In this document: in pieces, positions 10,878 through 24,151 of the stretch
How the letters are laid out: each line of letters starts with the position of its first letter
Numbering within the stretch: the first letter of the stretch is position 1
Assembly: GCA_921293015.1 (NCBI GenBank)
Contig: OV121092.1
Span: forward strand, 2,920,001 to 2,984,000
Length of the DNA: 64,000 bases
Reading direction: 5' to 3'
From: Phorcus lineatus
Lineage: Eukaryota; Mollusca; Gastropoda; Trochida; Trochidae
Position numbers and translations under genes: made by a program
Notes under the pieces: model-generated
Told to the model about the DNA's origin: nothing
Seen by the model: the letters and a program-made list of their open reading frames with translations, nothing else
Databases searched by the model: none

Positions 10878-11863
10878 AAAAGTCTGGAAATGATTTAAAT
10901 CCCCGACTGGTTTCACACTATTCAGTGATCATCATGGGGTCTTTATGACGTTGCCATGCTATGACGTCACAGAACAAAGGGCGCATAACTCTTGACAATC
11001 GATGCGTACCCACAGATTGGTGTCGTCATTACTTTACATCAATCACATATAATAATACTAACAGCAGTTTTTAGATATGGACAAAGTTAGGTGACATTAA
11101 TTGCATTTAATTGTGGCTTGAAAAGTTTAATGAAATAATGTTCTTTCATCTTTCTCTTTTCATCACTGTTCGACATGACTTTGTAGAAGGGGAATATTTT
11201 AAAATTATTCCCGGCGCATCTTTCTATATGTTCACTCAGTGGAATGTAGCGGTAGGACGGGTCCCTGATTTGCTGCCTATGGACCCTCACTCTTGATCTA
11301 AGTGTGTCCCCCGTTTGTCCTATGTAATCTTCGCCACAACCACCGCATTTGATAACATATATTAAATTTTGTGATGCGCATGTCATGTTTTCCCGTACGC
11401 GGAATATGTGGCCACTTTTGAAGTTATATTCTTTCCCTTCTAATAAGTACGGGCAAGTGCCACAATTTGGTCTTCCACACTTGCTTATTGATTTGTCAAT
11501 TTGGCTTGACTGATCAAATTTAGCTTTGCTTATTATTTGTTTAATATTTCGGCTTTGCCGTTTACTCTTTATAAGTTGTACATGTGAAAGTTTATCTTTT
11601 AAGGTATCACAATTTTGTAGGGGGTGGAGCGTTTCTTTAAGTTTTGGGAATATCTCTGGGTTTCTTGGATTAAATGTTGATACAAATGGTAGTACCTTTT
11701 CTTGTACTTGCTCTTTAACTTTAAGGAGATCATTACGATTTTGCCGTTTTGCTTTCAAAATAGCGTCATCAATTATTTGTTTCGGATAGTGCCTTTTTGA
11801 TAATAGATCTTTTAATTCATTCAATCTATAATCTACACGATCAGTATTTGAAACATACTCCAC
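10878..11863 (-). mobile_element. Penelope-like element, 5'-truncated, with intact GIY-YIG endonuclease region
   Basis: The minus-strand frame 11863-11087 (258 codons) holds a helical linker like that following the reverse-transcriptase thumb, then CGRPNCGTCP (a cysteine cluster), FKSGHIFRVRENMTC, and the GIY-YIG domain (LIYVIKCGGCGEDYIGQTG..LRSR..VHR). It ends in a basic tail with KLFKPQLNAINVT. The reverse transcriptase itself is missing, so the copy cannot move alone. A 3' region (11086-10878) contains a hammerhead-like motif. The first ATG is only the first Met inside the truncated frame. It forms the left arm of a palindrome with 11867-12613. Confidence 0.9.
10901..10941 (-). ncRNA. Hammerhead-like motif, minus-strand Penelope copy
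   Basis: Same arrangement as at 3623-3663: a CCCC/GGGG stem, AUGAUGA, a CACU/AGUG hairpin and GAAAC. The stem III segment is ACCAGU here instead of ACCGGU, leaving a small loop. Core base C3 is A. Confidence 0.4.
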
Positions 11864-11866
11864 CCC

Positions 11867-12613
11867 CTACAAAATTGTGATACCTTAAAAGATAAACTTT
11901 CACATGTACAACTTATAAAGAGTAAACGGCAAAGCCGAAATATTAAACAAATAATAAGCAAAGCTAAATTTGATCAGTCAAGCCAAATTGACAAATCAAT
12001 AAGCAAGTGTGGAAGACCAAATTGTGGCACTTGCCCGTACTTATTAGAAGGGAAAGAATATAACTTCAAAAGTGGCCACATATTCCGCGTACGGGAAAAC
12101 ATGACATGCGCATCACAAAATTTAATATATGTTATCAAATGCGGTGGTTGTGGCGAAGATTACATAGGACAAACGGGGGACACACTTAGATCAAGAGTGA
12201 GGGTCCATAGGCAGCAAATCAGGGACCCGTCCTACCGCTACATTCCACTGAGTGAACATATAGAAAGATGCGCCGGGAATAATTTTAAAATATTCCCCTT
12301 CTACAAAGTCATGTCGAACAGTGATGAAAAGAGAAAGATGAAAGAACATTATTTCATTAAACTTTTCAAGCCACAATTAAATGCAATTAATGTCACCTAA
12401 CTTTGTCCATATCTAAAAACTGCTGTTAGTATTATTATATGTGATTGATGTAAAGTAATGACGACACCAATCTGTGGGTACGCATCGATTGTCAAGAGTT
12501 ATGCGCCCCTTGTTCTGTGACGTCATAGCATGGCAACGTCATAAAGACCTCATGATGATCACTGAATAGTGTGAAACCGGTCGGGGATTTAAATCATTTC
12601 CAGACTTTTGTTT
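11867..12613 (+). mobile_element. Penelope-like element, second truncated copy in inverted orientation
   Basis: The plus strand is open from about 11867 to the stop near 12400 in the frame of the GIY-YIG protein, starting inside the linker (HPLQNCDTLKDKL) with no start codon. It then carries the same 3' region. It mirrors 10878-11628, so the two copies lie head to head around a 238-bp spacer belonging to the longer copy. Identity of the arms by eye is near complete, so the arrangement is young. Confidence 0.9.
12546..12586 (+). ncRNA. Hammerhead-like motif, plus-strand Penelope copy
   Basis: As at 3623-3663, but the 5' strand of stem I reads CCUC instead of CCCC, which can still pair with GGGG through a wobble. 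Core base C3 is A. Confidence 0.4.
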
Positions 12614-12617
12614 TTTA

Positions 12618-12619
<2 letters not shown>

Positions 12620-12665
<46 letters not shown>
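12620..12665. repeat. (TA)n microsatellite at the Penelope 3' end
   Basis: TA units directly follow the element end. TA tracts border the Penelope ends at 3698, 12620 and, more loosely, 10828. Confidence 0.95.
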
Positions 12666-12669
<4 letters not shown>

Positions 12670-15230
12670 CGTTATATTCCATACAATAAGTATATTTACT
12701 GATGGGAAGCCAATGATACATGTCCATATGTATTCCAGTTAATAACATAACAGAAGGTATGTTTGCCAGGAAATATTTGCTCTCTTGACAGATGTCCAAG
12801 TCTCATTCCATGAAATATTTTTATAATGTTAAGATTAAAGGTCGATAACAGAGTGCAACGGAGTGAAATAAACCATAAGTTTATGCCAAACGTATTACGT
12901 ACAGTCAGTCAAAATATCTTGTTATTCAACCAGAAGAGACAATCAATAATCAAGCAAAATGCACATGCTGCCATTTTTGTGTAAACACCTTGAAATCACT
13001 TTTGGGATGGAAATGGATAAGCATAGATTAACCGATCATGTCACGTTTGTTTTAAAACTGACTCTTTGATTGAAAACAATAGCTTGCAATTCGAAATATT
13101 TATTTTTGTTTTCTTGATATCACTGTATTTTCCCAAAAACGTGCTACTGTACCTTAAAAATTAAAATTGTAACTAAACTTAACTTAACTTTGAACTACAT
13201 CACAGTTTTAACACGTCAGAATTTAGATTAATGAGGAAACAATGTCAGTGACAATGAAGAAGATGCTCTTATCATTTCAGTTCACATAATTTATGTTATT
13301 TGTTTGAAGGAGGTTTTCGGAAAGATTCCTAGACCCAACTAAAATTAAATATATTTAATGACAAACTTCGTCTAATCTGGATGAAATTCTTTTATTGAAA
13401 AAAAAATGCAATGGTTCAACTAAATTAAATGTTTTATCATTGTTATTATGACATTATTGTTATGTCATATTGATCGTTCAGCCTTTCGAATACTTTATTC
13501 ACTGTTAAAAATAAAAACACTAAGAAACTGCCACATTAAAACACTTTTGAATAAATATAAGACCTTTAAAATTTGCAACATAGAAAGTTTAAATTTAAAT
13601 GCATGAGTTAGACTTGTTCATGCCCGGTAATGTATACGTTTTCAAGTTAATAATGCAAATTAAGATATCTACTAGAACTTTGAACAAGTTCCAAATTTAA
13701 GGTTACAGGATTGGAAGACTTTTTTCAGCTTTGCCCAAACATTATTCGTTAAAGGAGGGATATGTATTAACTCATAATGAAATGAGGAAATTGAGACAAA
13801 TTTTAAGTAGAGAATTCCAGGCCACAGTCAAATACGACATGTCAGACCTAGCATTCAAACATTGTCATAATCCTCATTTACACTAAGTTTTCTGAAACTG
13901 ATGCATGAAGGTGCTATAACATACATGAATTACATTTGCAATAGACTCTTCATATAGATTATGACACATTTGTGGTGTATTTGGAATGTCATTTATGTTG
14001 GCCATGCCAGAGAAGTTTATGAAAAGGATTAGTATAGTCTATACAGGGATGTGATCATTCAAGAAGATGTAAAGAATATACAGAATATATTTGAGTTTTT
14101 TTCTTGACACATGCCATATTAATCTCACCGAGTGAGTTTGAAAATATATATTATAACAATTCGAACACCCATAGTGATAATAAATTACTTTTCTACCCCA
14201 TGATATTTGCATGCTATTTGAAGAAATTTGAAATGGATACATTATCACTACCGATTGATATCATTTGTATAATGGTTAAGCTGAAATTTTAACTTTCTCT
14301 GTGCCCATTGCGAGAGCGTTTCATGCTGAAATCTAATATATTGGGAGAGAACTGAATTAATTATAGAAGTTTCAAACGTTCAAAAGTGTAGACGTGGAAG
14401 AAGGTGTTCTACGGTGGTGTGTTTTTGTGAACAATTTATAACAACTTTACATACAATTAATGTACAACCTGTCAATCGACTATAGTTCGGACCAAACAAC
14501 AAATATCCATATTCACTGCGGTAGGCTTTGTCCGACAAAAAAATCAGTTTGGTTAATATTCTAGTTTTATATAAGATGCATAAAATAGTAAAATAAATGC
14601 AGTTTTGACATATAAAGTCAAACCGAACACCAATGTCAATAGTTTCACAAACGTGTCATCTGAAATTGCAAAATAATCCTTTTATTAGTTCATTATCCCT
14701 TAATATGGCCATCGACTTATTTTAAAGGCCTCGGCAACAAGGAATAGTTTGATTGAAGAAGGATTTATCAAGTCGTATATTTGGCAGATAGTTTGTGACG
14801 CTTTGTGCCTAGTTTGTGCATGAAATTCCAGCATAATGTAAATCTAATCATGTTTATTCTCACTAAATTGAAACCACTCATAAAGCTTTTGGCAACTAAG
14901 TGATCATTGATCGTCTAAATATACCATGAGCTTGATCCACTAGATAATGACATACTTATACGACATGGCGCAGTACCTGAGATATATTGTAATATTTTCT
15001 ATTAGCATATGATTTCTTGTGCGTTTTGATATTAAATCCGTAGTTTTCGCCATCAATGCATATCACTTTTTTCACTTCATATAATGTAATTTATAATCTT
15101 TATATATCATTTATATCTATGGATGTTGACCAATGAACAACGTGTTACTGATATTATCAGTTGTAATCATTAAATAATAATAACTTCAAGAAATTTTATG
15201 TTTTATTCATCAAGGGCTAACAAAAGGTTG
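12666..15230. other. Non-coding part of duplication copy 2
   Basis: Counterpart of 3741-6190 with R1 at 12840-13180. It has an extra block of about 115 bp at 13990-14095 compared with copy 1. I see no gene in it. Confidence 0.6.
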
Positions 15231-15236
15231 AACTCT

Positions 15237-17890
15237 TCAATGGTGGAACTTCTGGATAAGTCCTTGAACTCTGCAAAAAAAGCAAAGATACATTAAAGAA
15301 TGCATGATCTCTTAACATGTTATTTTAATTGCGCTTGATTCTATTCAAAACATCAAACTCGACTTTCATTCATGTAAGGATAACAGATGAATAACAATTT
15401 TAAGTTTCAAATTAAATTCGAGAGACGACCTTATATATGTTAAAAAGCTAGAATCATTAAACACAGAATACTATTAATGCATATCTGTTTGTCTGCTCAC
15501 TGTATATGAATTTCAAAACAACTGATATACAGATTGCGGGCATTCGCGAGGGTGTTTTTTTTACCAAAGTTTATTCTTATAATTTTATAATCGTCTTTAT
15601 ACATAATCAATATACTACCAATAAATGATACTTTTCTGCAACAGGCAGTACTGTTTGATAAACAAATAACATTATTGATTATTTTGGTATATTAGACTCT
15701 AACAAAACTTACTGCAGCAATACATTAACATTGATATCTGACGTTTATTCGTTACTTTACTAGAGGAAGCAAAATATACTCATGGAAAAAAGTTAAGCAT
15801 CACCAAAGTTTTTTTCCAAAAAAATTGCTTAATTAGAAAAAGGATAAATTGTAAAAGTTATCTTATGAAATGATAGAACCATAATCAAGCCGTTTAGGAA
15901 AGAATATTTCATTCACATGACGTTTCGCTATTTTTGGATATTCGCATTAGTAAGATGTTGATATTGCAACATTGCAGCATAAACCTGTTACAATTTACTG
16001 AGAAATAAAATAAATCCTTGGTAGTTGTAATTCCATTCTTTTAACCTTACTGGTCAAAGTCTTCCCTTTAGGCAAACTTCACCAGTAATACATGTAACAC
16101 TATGTAGTTCAAAACCGTTAATTCAAGAAAATTACAAATTCAATATAAAGAAGGTCTAGTTTTAAAATCTGGTCAGTCAGATCAACCCTTCCAAAACAAA
16201 GAGAAGCAAGCAAACAACTCAAAAGATACCAAATTCACATGATTATATGATAAGTTAAACGTTATGAGAAAGTTTCATGAAGCTTAGCAAATCTATCGCT
16301 TTTACTCCAATTCTTAAATGGTATTCACACTTAAATAGCCGTGACAGATTTTTTGCTTTGTAGGTGACACCTCTTTCCTACAACTATGATTAATCTATTT
16401 GAGAAATGAGATGTTTGCCCAAACTAAATTCGATTACTACCAACTAAATGTTTGGCAACTGTTACTGAAACATAAAACTAAGGAATTTGACACATATCTG
16501 CTTAGTGAGTATCTGCCACGACCACTCACCCCTTGCACATAGTGTCACAGGCCGTGTCAAGGAGAGCATTGATGTTGAAAAAACTTTGACCTTTACATGG
16601 CCCCGTGGAATTTCATTCACAATCTACGACTTTGTACATATATCTTAAAAGGGCAGTGGTAAGGAGATCTGACGCAAAACAAAAATAAAGGACAAAATCT
16701 TTTTACCATAAAAGTCTGAAAGAACATAACATGTTCGGTTAGGCTACATCAATGCAATTCTTTATCCTAAATGATTAAAATATGTCTACACTAAAATGGT
16801 CGCAAACCCTATTCCTCAGAGACTTGGGAACTTGGGACTACGGATACTTGGGTTTATTCATATATCTAATCTTATTCATAGAACATATGTTAAGTGTGAA
16901 AATTTTTAAGAAATAAACTTTTGCAAGAAAGTAACGTCTTAAAATGCATGTCGTGTTAGGCCGAGAGCACTCACCCCTTGCACATTGTGTCACAAGCCGT
17001 GTCAAGGAGAGCATTAGTGAAAACAACCACGCATTCCTTTTCACACTGAGCTTCTGTGGCGTCGGATCCAAACTTGCCAACCAGATCGTTGACGAATTTC
17101 TTTATCTCATTCACGTTGAAGACTTAAAATAAAGCATATAAAGTAAATCTCATCAACAAAACTTCCATAACTTAATGCCAGCCAGCCTGGTAAATTACCA
17201 ACGGTGATGGTAACCTAACTGATATTTCGACAAGAATAAAGAAATTAAGATTTTTCAATAACTAAATGCGATTAAGATGCTTTTAGAGAGATTTTTTGGT
17301 CATTCATGTTCCTCAACGGCTAAAGCAAGATGCTTGTCAACTGGTTCAGTGGACTACGTTTTTGGTTTTACATATACGTTAAAATTTTTGTGACAAATCT
17401 ATAACAAGAATTTAGGTTGACAATCAGATAGCTTGATAACATGTTTACATAATCAAATCATGATTCCTAATCGGTCAAAGTTATGGTCATTTTTATTAAA
17501 ATGGATAGACGTAATTAATAATACAGAAACCCAAATGAAAATGAGATCCATAATATTACTCTAACAGTTTGTAATTTTAGTTTTAGATTCAAGTGACGCA
17601 TTCATTATAAAAACCATCAAGACAAGAGTTCACATGTTATCCGGTGTATCTTATTGTTACAGAAGTGATGGTAAGATAACCGCTGGTGGGATTCGAACAA
17701 GGAATCTCAAGTTGACAGTCAGGTACTACCGATTCAGTGAATTATACGAATGATATATTACTACGAGTTATATAAAAAAAAATTACAAGAATCATAAAAA
17801 CAGGTTTTAGATCATTAACTTACAGTTGGTAAGCAAGTTAGCTCCCATGATCATTGGCAAAACACACAGCAGTAGAATAACGACCTTCAT
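15237..17890 (-). CDS. A3: small secreted peptide with C-x3-C-x12-C-x3-C motif
   Basis: Coding exons are 17824-17890, 16975-17122 and 15237-15270 (82 residues). The protein is almost the same as A2: the signal peptide has IMG for ILG, exon 2 has NEI for DEI and VVVF for LVVF in the cysteine domain, and exon 3 is identical. All splice sites and phases are kept. Its introns and upstream region are clearly diverged from copies 1 and 2, so the coding exons are more conserved than their surroundings, which suggests selection. A half exon 2 relic lies in the last intron (16530-16570). AATAAA is at 15202-15207. Function unknown; secreted by inference. Confidence 0.75.
16530..16570 (-). pseudogene. 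Half of exon 2 at the second duplication junction
   Basis: Identical to the relic at 7491-7531 and joined to the same foreign sequence, showing that both units share one ancestral breakpoint. Confidence 0.75.
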
Positions 17891-18869
17891 CTTGAGTTTC
17901 TGTGAGGCGATCTGCAAAAATATCCATCATAAACACGTGAATAATTCATGTTACTCACGATTTGATTCGCCCTAAACTGATACTAAAATATATTGTATAC
18001 TGTGTACACGTTACACTTTAAATTTAACTACAGTTTAAGTGATCTTTAAAATACTATGGCCTTCCTTCTCGGTCATCATTGCTTTTTCTTGTGTCTATCA
18101 AAAGGGTGTTGACATTATCAGTGGCCTATGGTTGTTTTCTTACAAAAAAAATAAATGTTCACTTTCCTTTTGAAGAGAAATGCCTGATTCCCTAGATATC
18201 ACCTTCTAAGATCGACGTGGATGTTGGTCAGCTGGGTGTGTTTCTTAACCCGCAAAATGTTAAAGAGTTTGAACATGTTATCGTAATGGTATGAATTACA
18301 TTTCATGAATTTGAAATTTAATGTTTCATTTTAATTGATGAATTTTGGTTCCTCGTTGTTAGAAACCACATTAAAAAAAAGGTTTATTACAAATCATCGA
18401 GTTTACTATCTAACATAACCATTTGTTGTGAAGTATTTAATAAGGCATAGAGTAATAAGGCTATCCTCATACCTGTTTTCAAATTATTTCTGAAGTGCTG
18501 ATGAAATGAAGATGAAGATATTCATAATTTCTTATGATAGATATCAGTCAATCATTAACTTGTATGATACATTTAATATTTTCTATGTACAAAACAACAA
18601 TTGCATTAATAAGAAGACTTTCGGATTTTTCACAATGCATTTGACTTAAATATATTGTTTACACTAATGTAAAATGATATCCATGCTTCACCAAGAAATG
18701 AATTTGAGTTGAAAATGTTATGAAAAGATTTATATCATTGTCCATTAAAAATCAGACTTTATAATTGCTAATTGTATAATTTTGAATCAGATTTACAGAA
18801 AATTGTGGCTTCTGGCTAGTAATCATATATAAATACCACCTGTAGCTGTAGCTTATTTTTCGGAAAAAA

Positions 18870-19190
18870 TTATTTATAATTCAATTTTCCTTCAATAAAC
18901 CTTAGTTAATGCCAAATGTATTATCTTCAGATGGTAAAAACAGCCAATGTTTCCAACCTGATCATCACTAGTCGCAGGTGAAGTAATCAAGTATCAAGCA
19001 AAAACCACTTGAGACAATTTTTGTGTGAACGCTTTTTAATCATTAGCGTTAGGCTAATAGATTACCATAACTTAATCGATAATGGTACGTTTGAAACTGT
19101 GCTTCTTTTGATTAAGTTTTTTCTCCATTTGTAAAAAAATGTATTCGTCAGATCACTTTTTTATACTAAAGAACGTGCTTTATTTGCACT
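18870..19190 (+). repeat. Dispersed repeat R1, long copy
   Basis: Shares the full R1 order (AATGCCAAATGTATTATCTTCAG, then a TTTTTGTGTGAACGCTTTT block, then a tail ending near AACGTGCT). It lies in the leader intron of A3. Confidence 0.6.
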
Positions 19191-19648
19191 GCCATCTATG
19201 TTTATTGAGCACGTTTATAAAAAGAATAAAAGCAGCATTTTTATTATCATGAGTTGCGCATCATTACTTTTCAACTCACTAGCTGAGATGAACATGGTAA
19301 TTGTCAAGAAAAAAATGCCTTACAAAGAAGAAGAGGACGCTTGCTGCTGCTGGCAAGAGAGCGTAGAGACAGAGAGAAGAAGCTTGGAGTGTGTTTCAGA
19401 ATGTTAACAAGAAAACAGCAAAATTCTGAATAAAACAGAGAGATCGTTTTAAATCACTTAATAATTTCTTTACAATACCTACATGAATGACAGTGCAACT
19501 GAACTTTGAGTCGTGCAACCAAGTGTTAGAGTCAGGTTGCGCCCGGTGTAAGTAGATAAAAAAAATCAATTACAGCCCTATTTTGTTCACTTCAGGTAAT
19601 GGAATACATACATAAAAGAGAACTTACCTCCTACGAACAAACACGTAC

Positions 19649-19692
19649 CTATAGACCAAGTGACAGGTTTTATTTTCGGTGCCTTTTGTACT
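19649..19692 (-). promoter_or_regulatory. A3 putative first exon and promoter
   Basis: On the minus strand CACTTGGTCTATAG is followed by the donor GTACGT (exon end 19649), matching the untranslated exon of A2. The TATA element is weaker here (AGTACAAAAGG at about 19682-19692 against AGTATATAAGG in A2). Confidence 0.45.
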
Positions 19693-21059
19693 TTTTGTCA
19701 GATACGAAATGACCTCATGTGAAGAAACACAGGTGTCTATCACAAGAACTGGTTGAACTTGTATTTTTCAGCCATGAAAATGGAAACTTAAAGTGAATTA
19801 CTATCAGGGTAATGATTTTATGCATTGAGCATGTATTAACCGGTGGGATAGTGGTGACTGCATTTTAATTTATCAATGCAGTAGCAAATTACTTATTCTC
19901 CATTACTGAGGAATATCAAGTTATATAAGTAGGTATGTGGCTGAAAGGTCAAGATTTGGGCCAGATATGTTCTACATATGTATATGCGCCCTTCATTGTT
20001 ACAGATGATTAACAGAGAATCGATAAGATGATGATTAAATGCTATAAACGATCGTATTAGACTGTGTTCTTGATAAAACTCAAAATTGCCCTTTTGACTT
20101 CAGCAAATATCAGACTAGATTTGAATGAGAATACTTATGATTTAGACATGATAACCTCTCTAAGGTGTTCAAGGTGATCAGTATGCCCTTACATTCAACA
20201 AGGTAATGAAGTACAGCTTCTGGACAAACGTTATAACAATGAATACATGCAATACAAAACGTCTTTGTTTAAGATATGCCTGTATGCGTTTAAACCACAA
20301 TGAAATGTCTTAGACGATTCAAAATGACCAAATTTCTTCGATTTGACTGCACATTTTGCCAACCCAAGCTGTACATATGCCTAGTAGTGCTGCCTCTGTT
20401 CTTTAAATGCATTGTTTGCGTTTGTATTGAGTTTTTGTTAGTGATAACTTGGCAAGATGGTTAACTTTCTCGTTGCCAGCCAGATGATACTATACCATAT
20501 TATGTAGGCTTCATTCAGAAGTGTGTCAAGATGTAATATTTCATGCAAAATGTCACTGTGTGGACCAGAGACACCTGAGGGAATAGCTTGGACTGCTGCC
20601 CAAAATATGTGAAAACGTTTGATTTGTGGTTGATGTTTTTCCAACTTAAGTTTCAGTTAATGCTGCAGCAAATAACGAGATGTTATCATATAATCTAAAA
20701 AAGAATTCTGTCTCTAAAGATAAGATGCAGAATGCTGCACCTGCATGTCTTGTTGCTGGATCTTTGATAGGAATCTGCATTGTTCATCAGGGATATCCGT
20801 ATTGTAATTACCCGCCCGTGCACTGGACCTGCAAATCTCTTAAAATACGTCTTTCAACACGCTTAGGCCTTGCGTTTAAGGAAGACATGGAGCCACTGGC
20901 TCTGTAGATCATTAATCTATTAATGATTTATTCAAAAATTCTTCACAGTTCACAGAATCACCATAGGGAAGTTACAGGGTCACCAAATCTATAATTAGAA
21001 TCCCAAATAGCTAAGGAGTCTGTTTAAATGATTTGGCTTTCTAGACCTCTAGCTTCTGG

Positions 21060-21250
21060 TGAAGAAGATGAAAATAGGTTTTTAGGATGTGGCCCATGTT
21101 GCCCTTATCAGGGGTCACAGGATCACCAAATCTATAAATTAGAAACCTTATTAGTCAAGGAGTCTGTAATCAAGATTTCAGATTTCCTGAGCCAATGGTT
21201 CTTGAGAAAAAGTAGAAATAATTAAAATTTTACAAACGAACGAACGGCGA
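21060..21250 (-). repeat. Interspersed repeat, minus-strand copy
   Basis: The minus strand (GGGCCACATCCTAAAAACCT and following) matches 25245-25385 on the plus strand. The unit GATCACCAAATCTATAA also occurs twice here (20970 and 21120). The family is unidentified. Confidence 0.5.
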
Positions 21251-22561
21251 ACACCATTCCATGTCATTAGCTAAAAATAAGCTTGCAATTTTGGCTCCTA
21301 GCTCACACCTTCGTACTGACAGCCATATAGGTGGCAAGATTTCTTTCAAAATTGAAGGTCATGAACAAGCCCTGAACCAACTGTTTTAAACATAACGTTA
21401 CTATTCTTTATTAAATCTCATATCTAGCAGTTTGATGTGTTATTGTTTCAAAACACGATTCAGGGGGAGGGAATTTCGGTAGACAAATTCCTCACGAAAT
21501 TTCCCATGGGTGATTTGTGAAGAGTGTCGGAACATTAGGTTCTCGGTAACGAAGATTTAGTCTAGATGCTGCTTAACTAAGGATAATATGGATTCGGGTT
21601 AATAGGTTTAACTATAGGTTACATTGCCAATAGAAGTTGCTATCTTGACCTATGTGAAAATCTCACCCCTACACGTGTCTTAAAGTGCAAGATTAACAGT
21701 TGATAATAGAAGCAACGTCCTTATTGACACGACAACCACACCCTCGCTTTATTCTTACGTTAGTCACTTTAACCAATAATTTTAGGAACAGTAGTGATTT
21801 ATTTTAGTTTTAATGTTTCGTAAATTAAACGAAAATCTAACTTACTATCAACCTAACCGTGATTCGTCAATTGTCAGACTAATAAGATAAAAGGAGAATT
21901 AAAGGATGAACATTTATTTCACAGAATGTTCGGTCATGTACAGACGCTTATATGAGGAAATTTATGCTGTTATTATCTAAATCTACTAAAGTTAAAGGTT
22001 TTGTGAACAGAAAATTAGTAAGATGATTAAAGAGTAATATTATAGATACGGCAAGGAGTGTAGCGAGTTAAATACATAGTCCAACAATTACATGTAAAAA
22101 TATCGTATTAGACTAAAATCAGATGCTATATTGAAAATGCTGAATTATTCACAGAATCCCCAAGATATCAAAACTGTAGTTGTGAAAATAAATGTGATTA
22201 TAACTCGTGTCTTCGCAAGAAAAATGTATTCTAACTGTTAAAACAAGAAAATTAAACCATAAATTGAGTTAAAAACTTCAAATAGTCTAATGTGTCCTTC
22301 CAAGACAGACACTAGTGTGAAGAAATTAACGTACAGTATTTAATCACACGGTTTAGTATCTCATTCAAACGATGAAATATGACCCTGATTAGTCACAACA
22401 AAAGGAGAAGTTTAAAATGATCTAAGCTGATTTTTTAGTGTTAAATGCCGTTTTTTATTATATTTGGAACATTACGTAAGTGATATATTGGTTCAAAATC
22501 AAGGAACTAAGATTGAGAGGAATCTGAGCAAATATATGACCATTCTACATAATGCCAATTA

Positions 22562-22642
22562 TGGGATTTAGCCCGAAAGCGATCAGGGTATTAGGAAGGA
22601 GCGAGAGCGGATTCATATACGCTGATTTAGCAGGATGGTTTG
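22562..22642 (+). mobile_element. hAT-type MITE, single terminal end
   Basis: About 80 bp equal to one terminal inverted repeat of the complete element at 30101-30435 (CGAGAGCGGATTCATATACG, then GCTGATTTAGCAGGATG). The rest of the element is absent. Confidence 0.7.
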
Positions 22643-24151
22643 CTAGTAGAAACGTTTGTTGATCTGTTGACTAAAAAATATTTGGAAATATTCTTTTTCT
22701 CTGTTGTCCACTGTTAAAATTGTCGTTCATGTAATTGCCTCAGCAAGTCAGTAAATCGGTCAGAGGCCTATATTTAAATGGAATGCGCACTTACACCAAG
22801 GAGTGTTTGAGTAACTCCCAGATTGTAAACTGCCGATAATGGCAGTAAATGGACTACAGAAATTTAGCTTTTGTTCAATGATGCGAAACTGAATTTAATT
22901 GCCTCTAACAATTTTATTTTTTTTCAAATGGGTATATGATGTGTTTATAATGAGCGTGTCGAGTTCAAAGCCAAATCATTCAGCAATAATTTTCCTCAAG
23001 AAAATAGTACAGGCATTTCTTTACATTTCCAATGGTGAAATACCCCATTTGCCGTTTAAAATTAAATGTTCATTCTCACAGAGAGAAGTAACAACGATTC
23101 AACTCAATGAAATATAACTTACAATCACATGACGTCATCGTTTACGTCATCAAACAGTTAAATATCGTATTGAATTGAAACCTATCATCGAAGCGATCTT
23201 GCTTTCGATTCTTAAAATTGACGGCATTAACGAAGTTTCGGGTGTACGTTGTATATGTATCGTAAGGATTAAAGGTACAACCCTGTCAAACCACATTTTA
23301 ATGTTGCAACACATTTGCCTATACAAGTGAGATACATCCCTCTTAGGTTTCAAGAAGGTGGAAGTTGTCATTTGCTTTTGTTTTGATTGTTTTTGACTGA
23401 AATGTACTATCGTCTCAAATCAATATTTCGAAGAAATCACGAAATGCAGCTTCTAACCAAAAACATTAAGCACTTTCGATGTTTATTTGATAAATGTTTT
23501 ACCTTTTTGAAATAGTTGTCTGTACGAAGGGTTGTTCATGATGTTCAGACATAATTCAGATAATTTCATTCCAGCCTGTCTACCAAATATGTTTACAGCT
23601 TATTATTCGAGTTTACTAAGATATATGACTGGGACACGACTAGGAAAACACATCTGTTGTGCGTGTTTCATGACTAATTTGAACGCTCTAGAAGTAAAAA
23701 CTGATTTAAAGGTGAATAACAATACATGTATTATAACAGTGTTCTTTAACTCTGCTCTTTATTTTCATGTGTGTAAAAATAAAAAATAAAATAATGTATT
23801 AAATCAATTTACAATTATCTCTATTTTTAGAATAATATAAATGAATAAATAAATATTTATGTAAATGTATAATTAACATATAGAACATTGAACACCATGT
23901 AAACAAAATACAAAAGAGTTAAATGTAATGAAGACAAAATTAATCTAACGCATTTTAGCAAGTTATAATTTCAAATCAACTAAGAGGCCTGGAAAATAGG
24001 TTATTATGATATTTGATGATATTACAATGACAAATGATGAAATAATTTTGAAAATAGGCAGGTTTTACAATATCACATTATAATTAGGCATACCTCAGAA
24101 AATTACATTTTTATATTTATACAGGTATTTCTTTTAATTTAGTTACGTAGT

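Larger units (their letters stand above)
7532..16570. repeat. Segmental tandem duplication, copy 2 (about 9.0 kb)
   Basis: This is the more complete copy of the unit at 262-7531. It retains the A-gene promoter and a palindromic pair of Penelope elements. It ends at 16570 in the same half exon as copy 1. Confidence 0.9.

Noticed and set aside
19198..19407. Basic-acidic ORF with possible transposase N terminus in another frame
   Set aside because: A run of Arg-rich codons in one frame loosely recalls Harbinger-type proteins, but it is too short and lacks any catalytic motif.
20438..20907. Pair of short ORFs as a gene
   Set aside because: They lie on opposite strands, lack splice logic or motifs, and nothing around them supports transcription.
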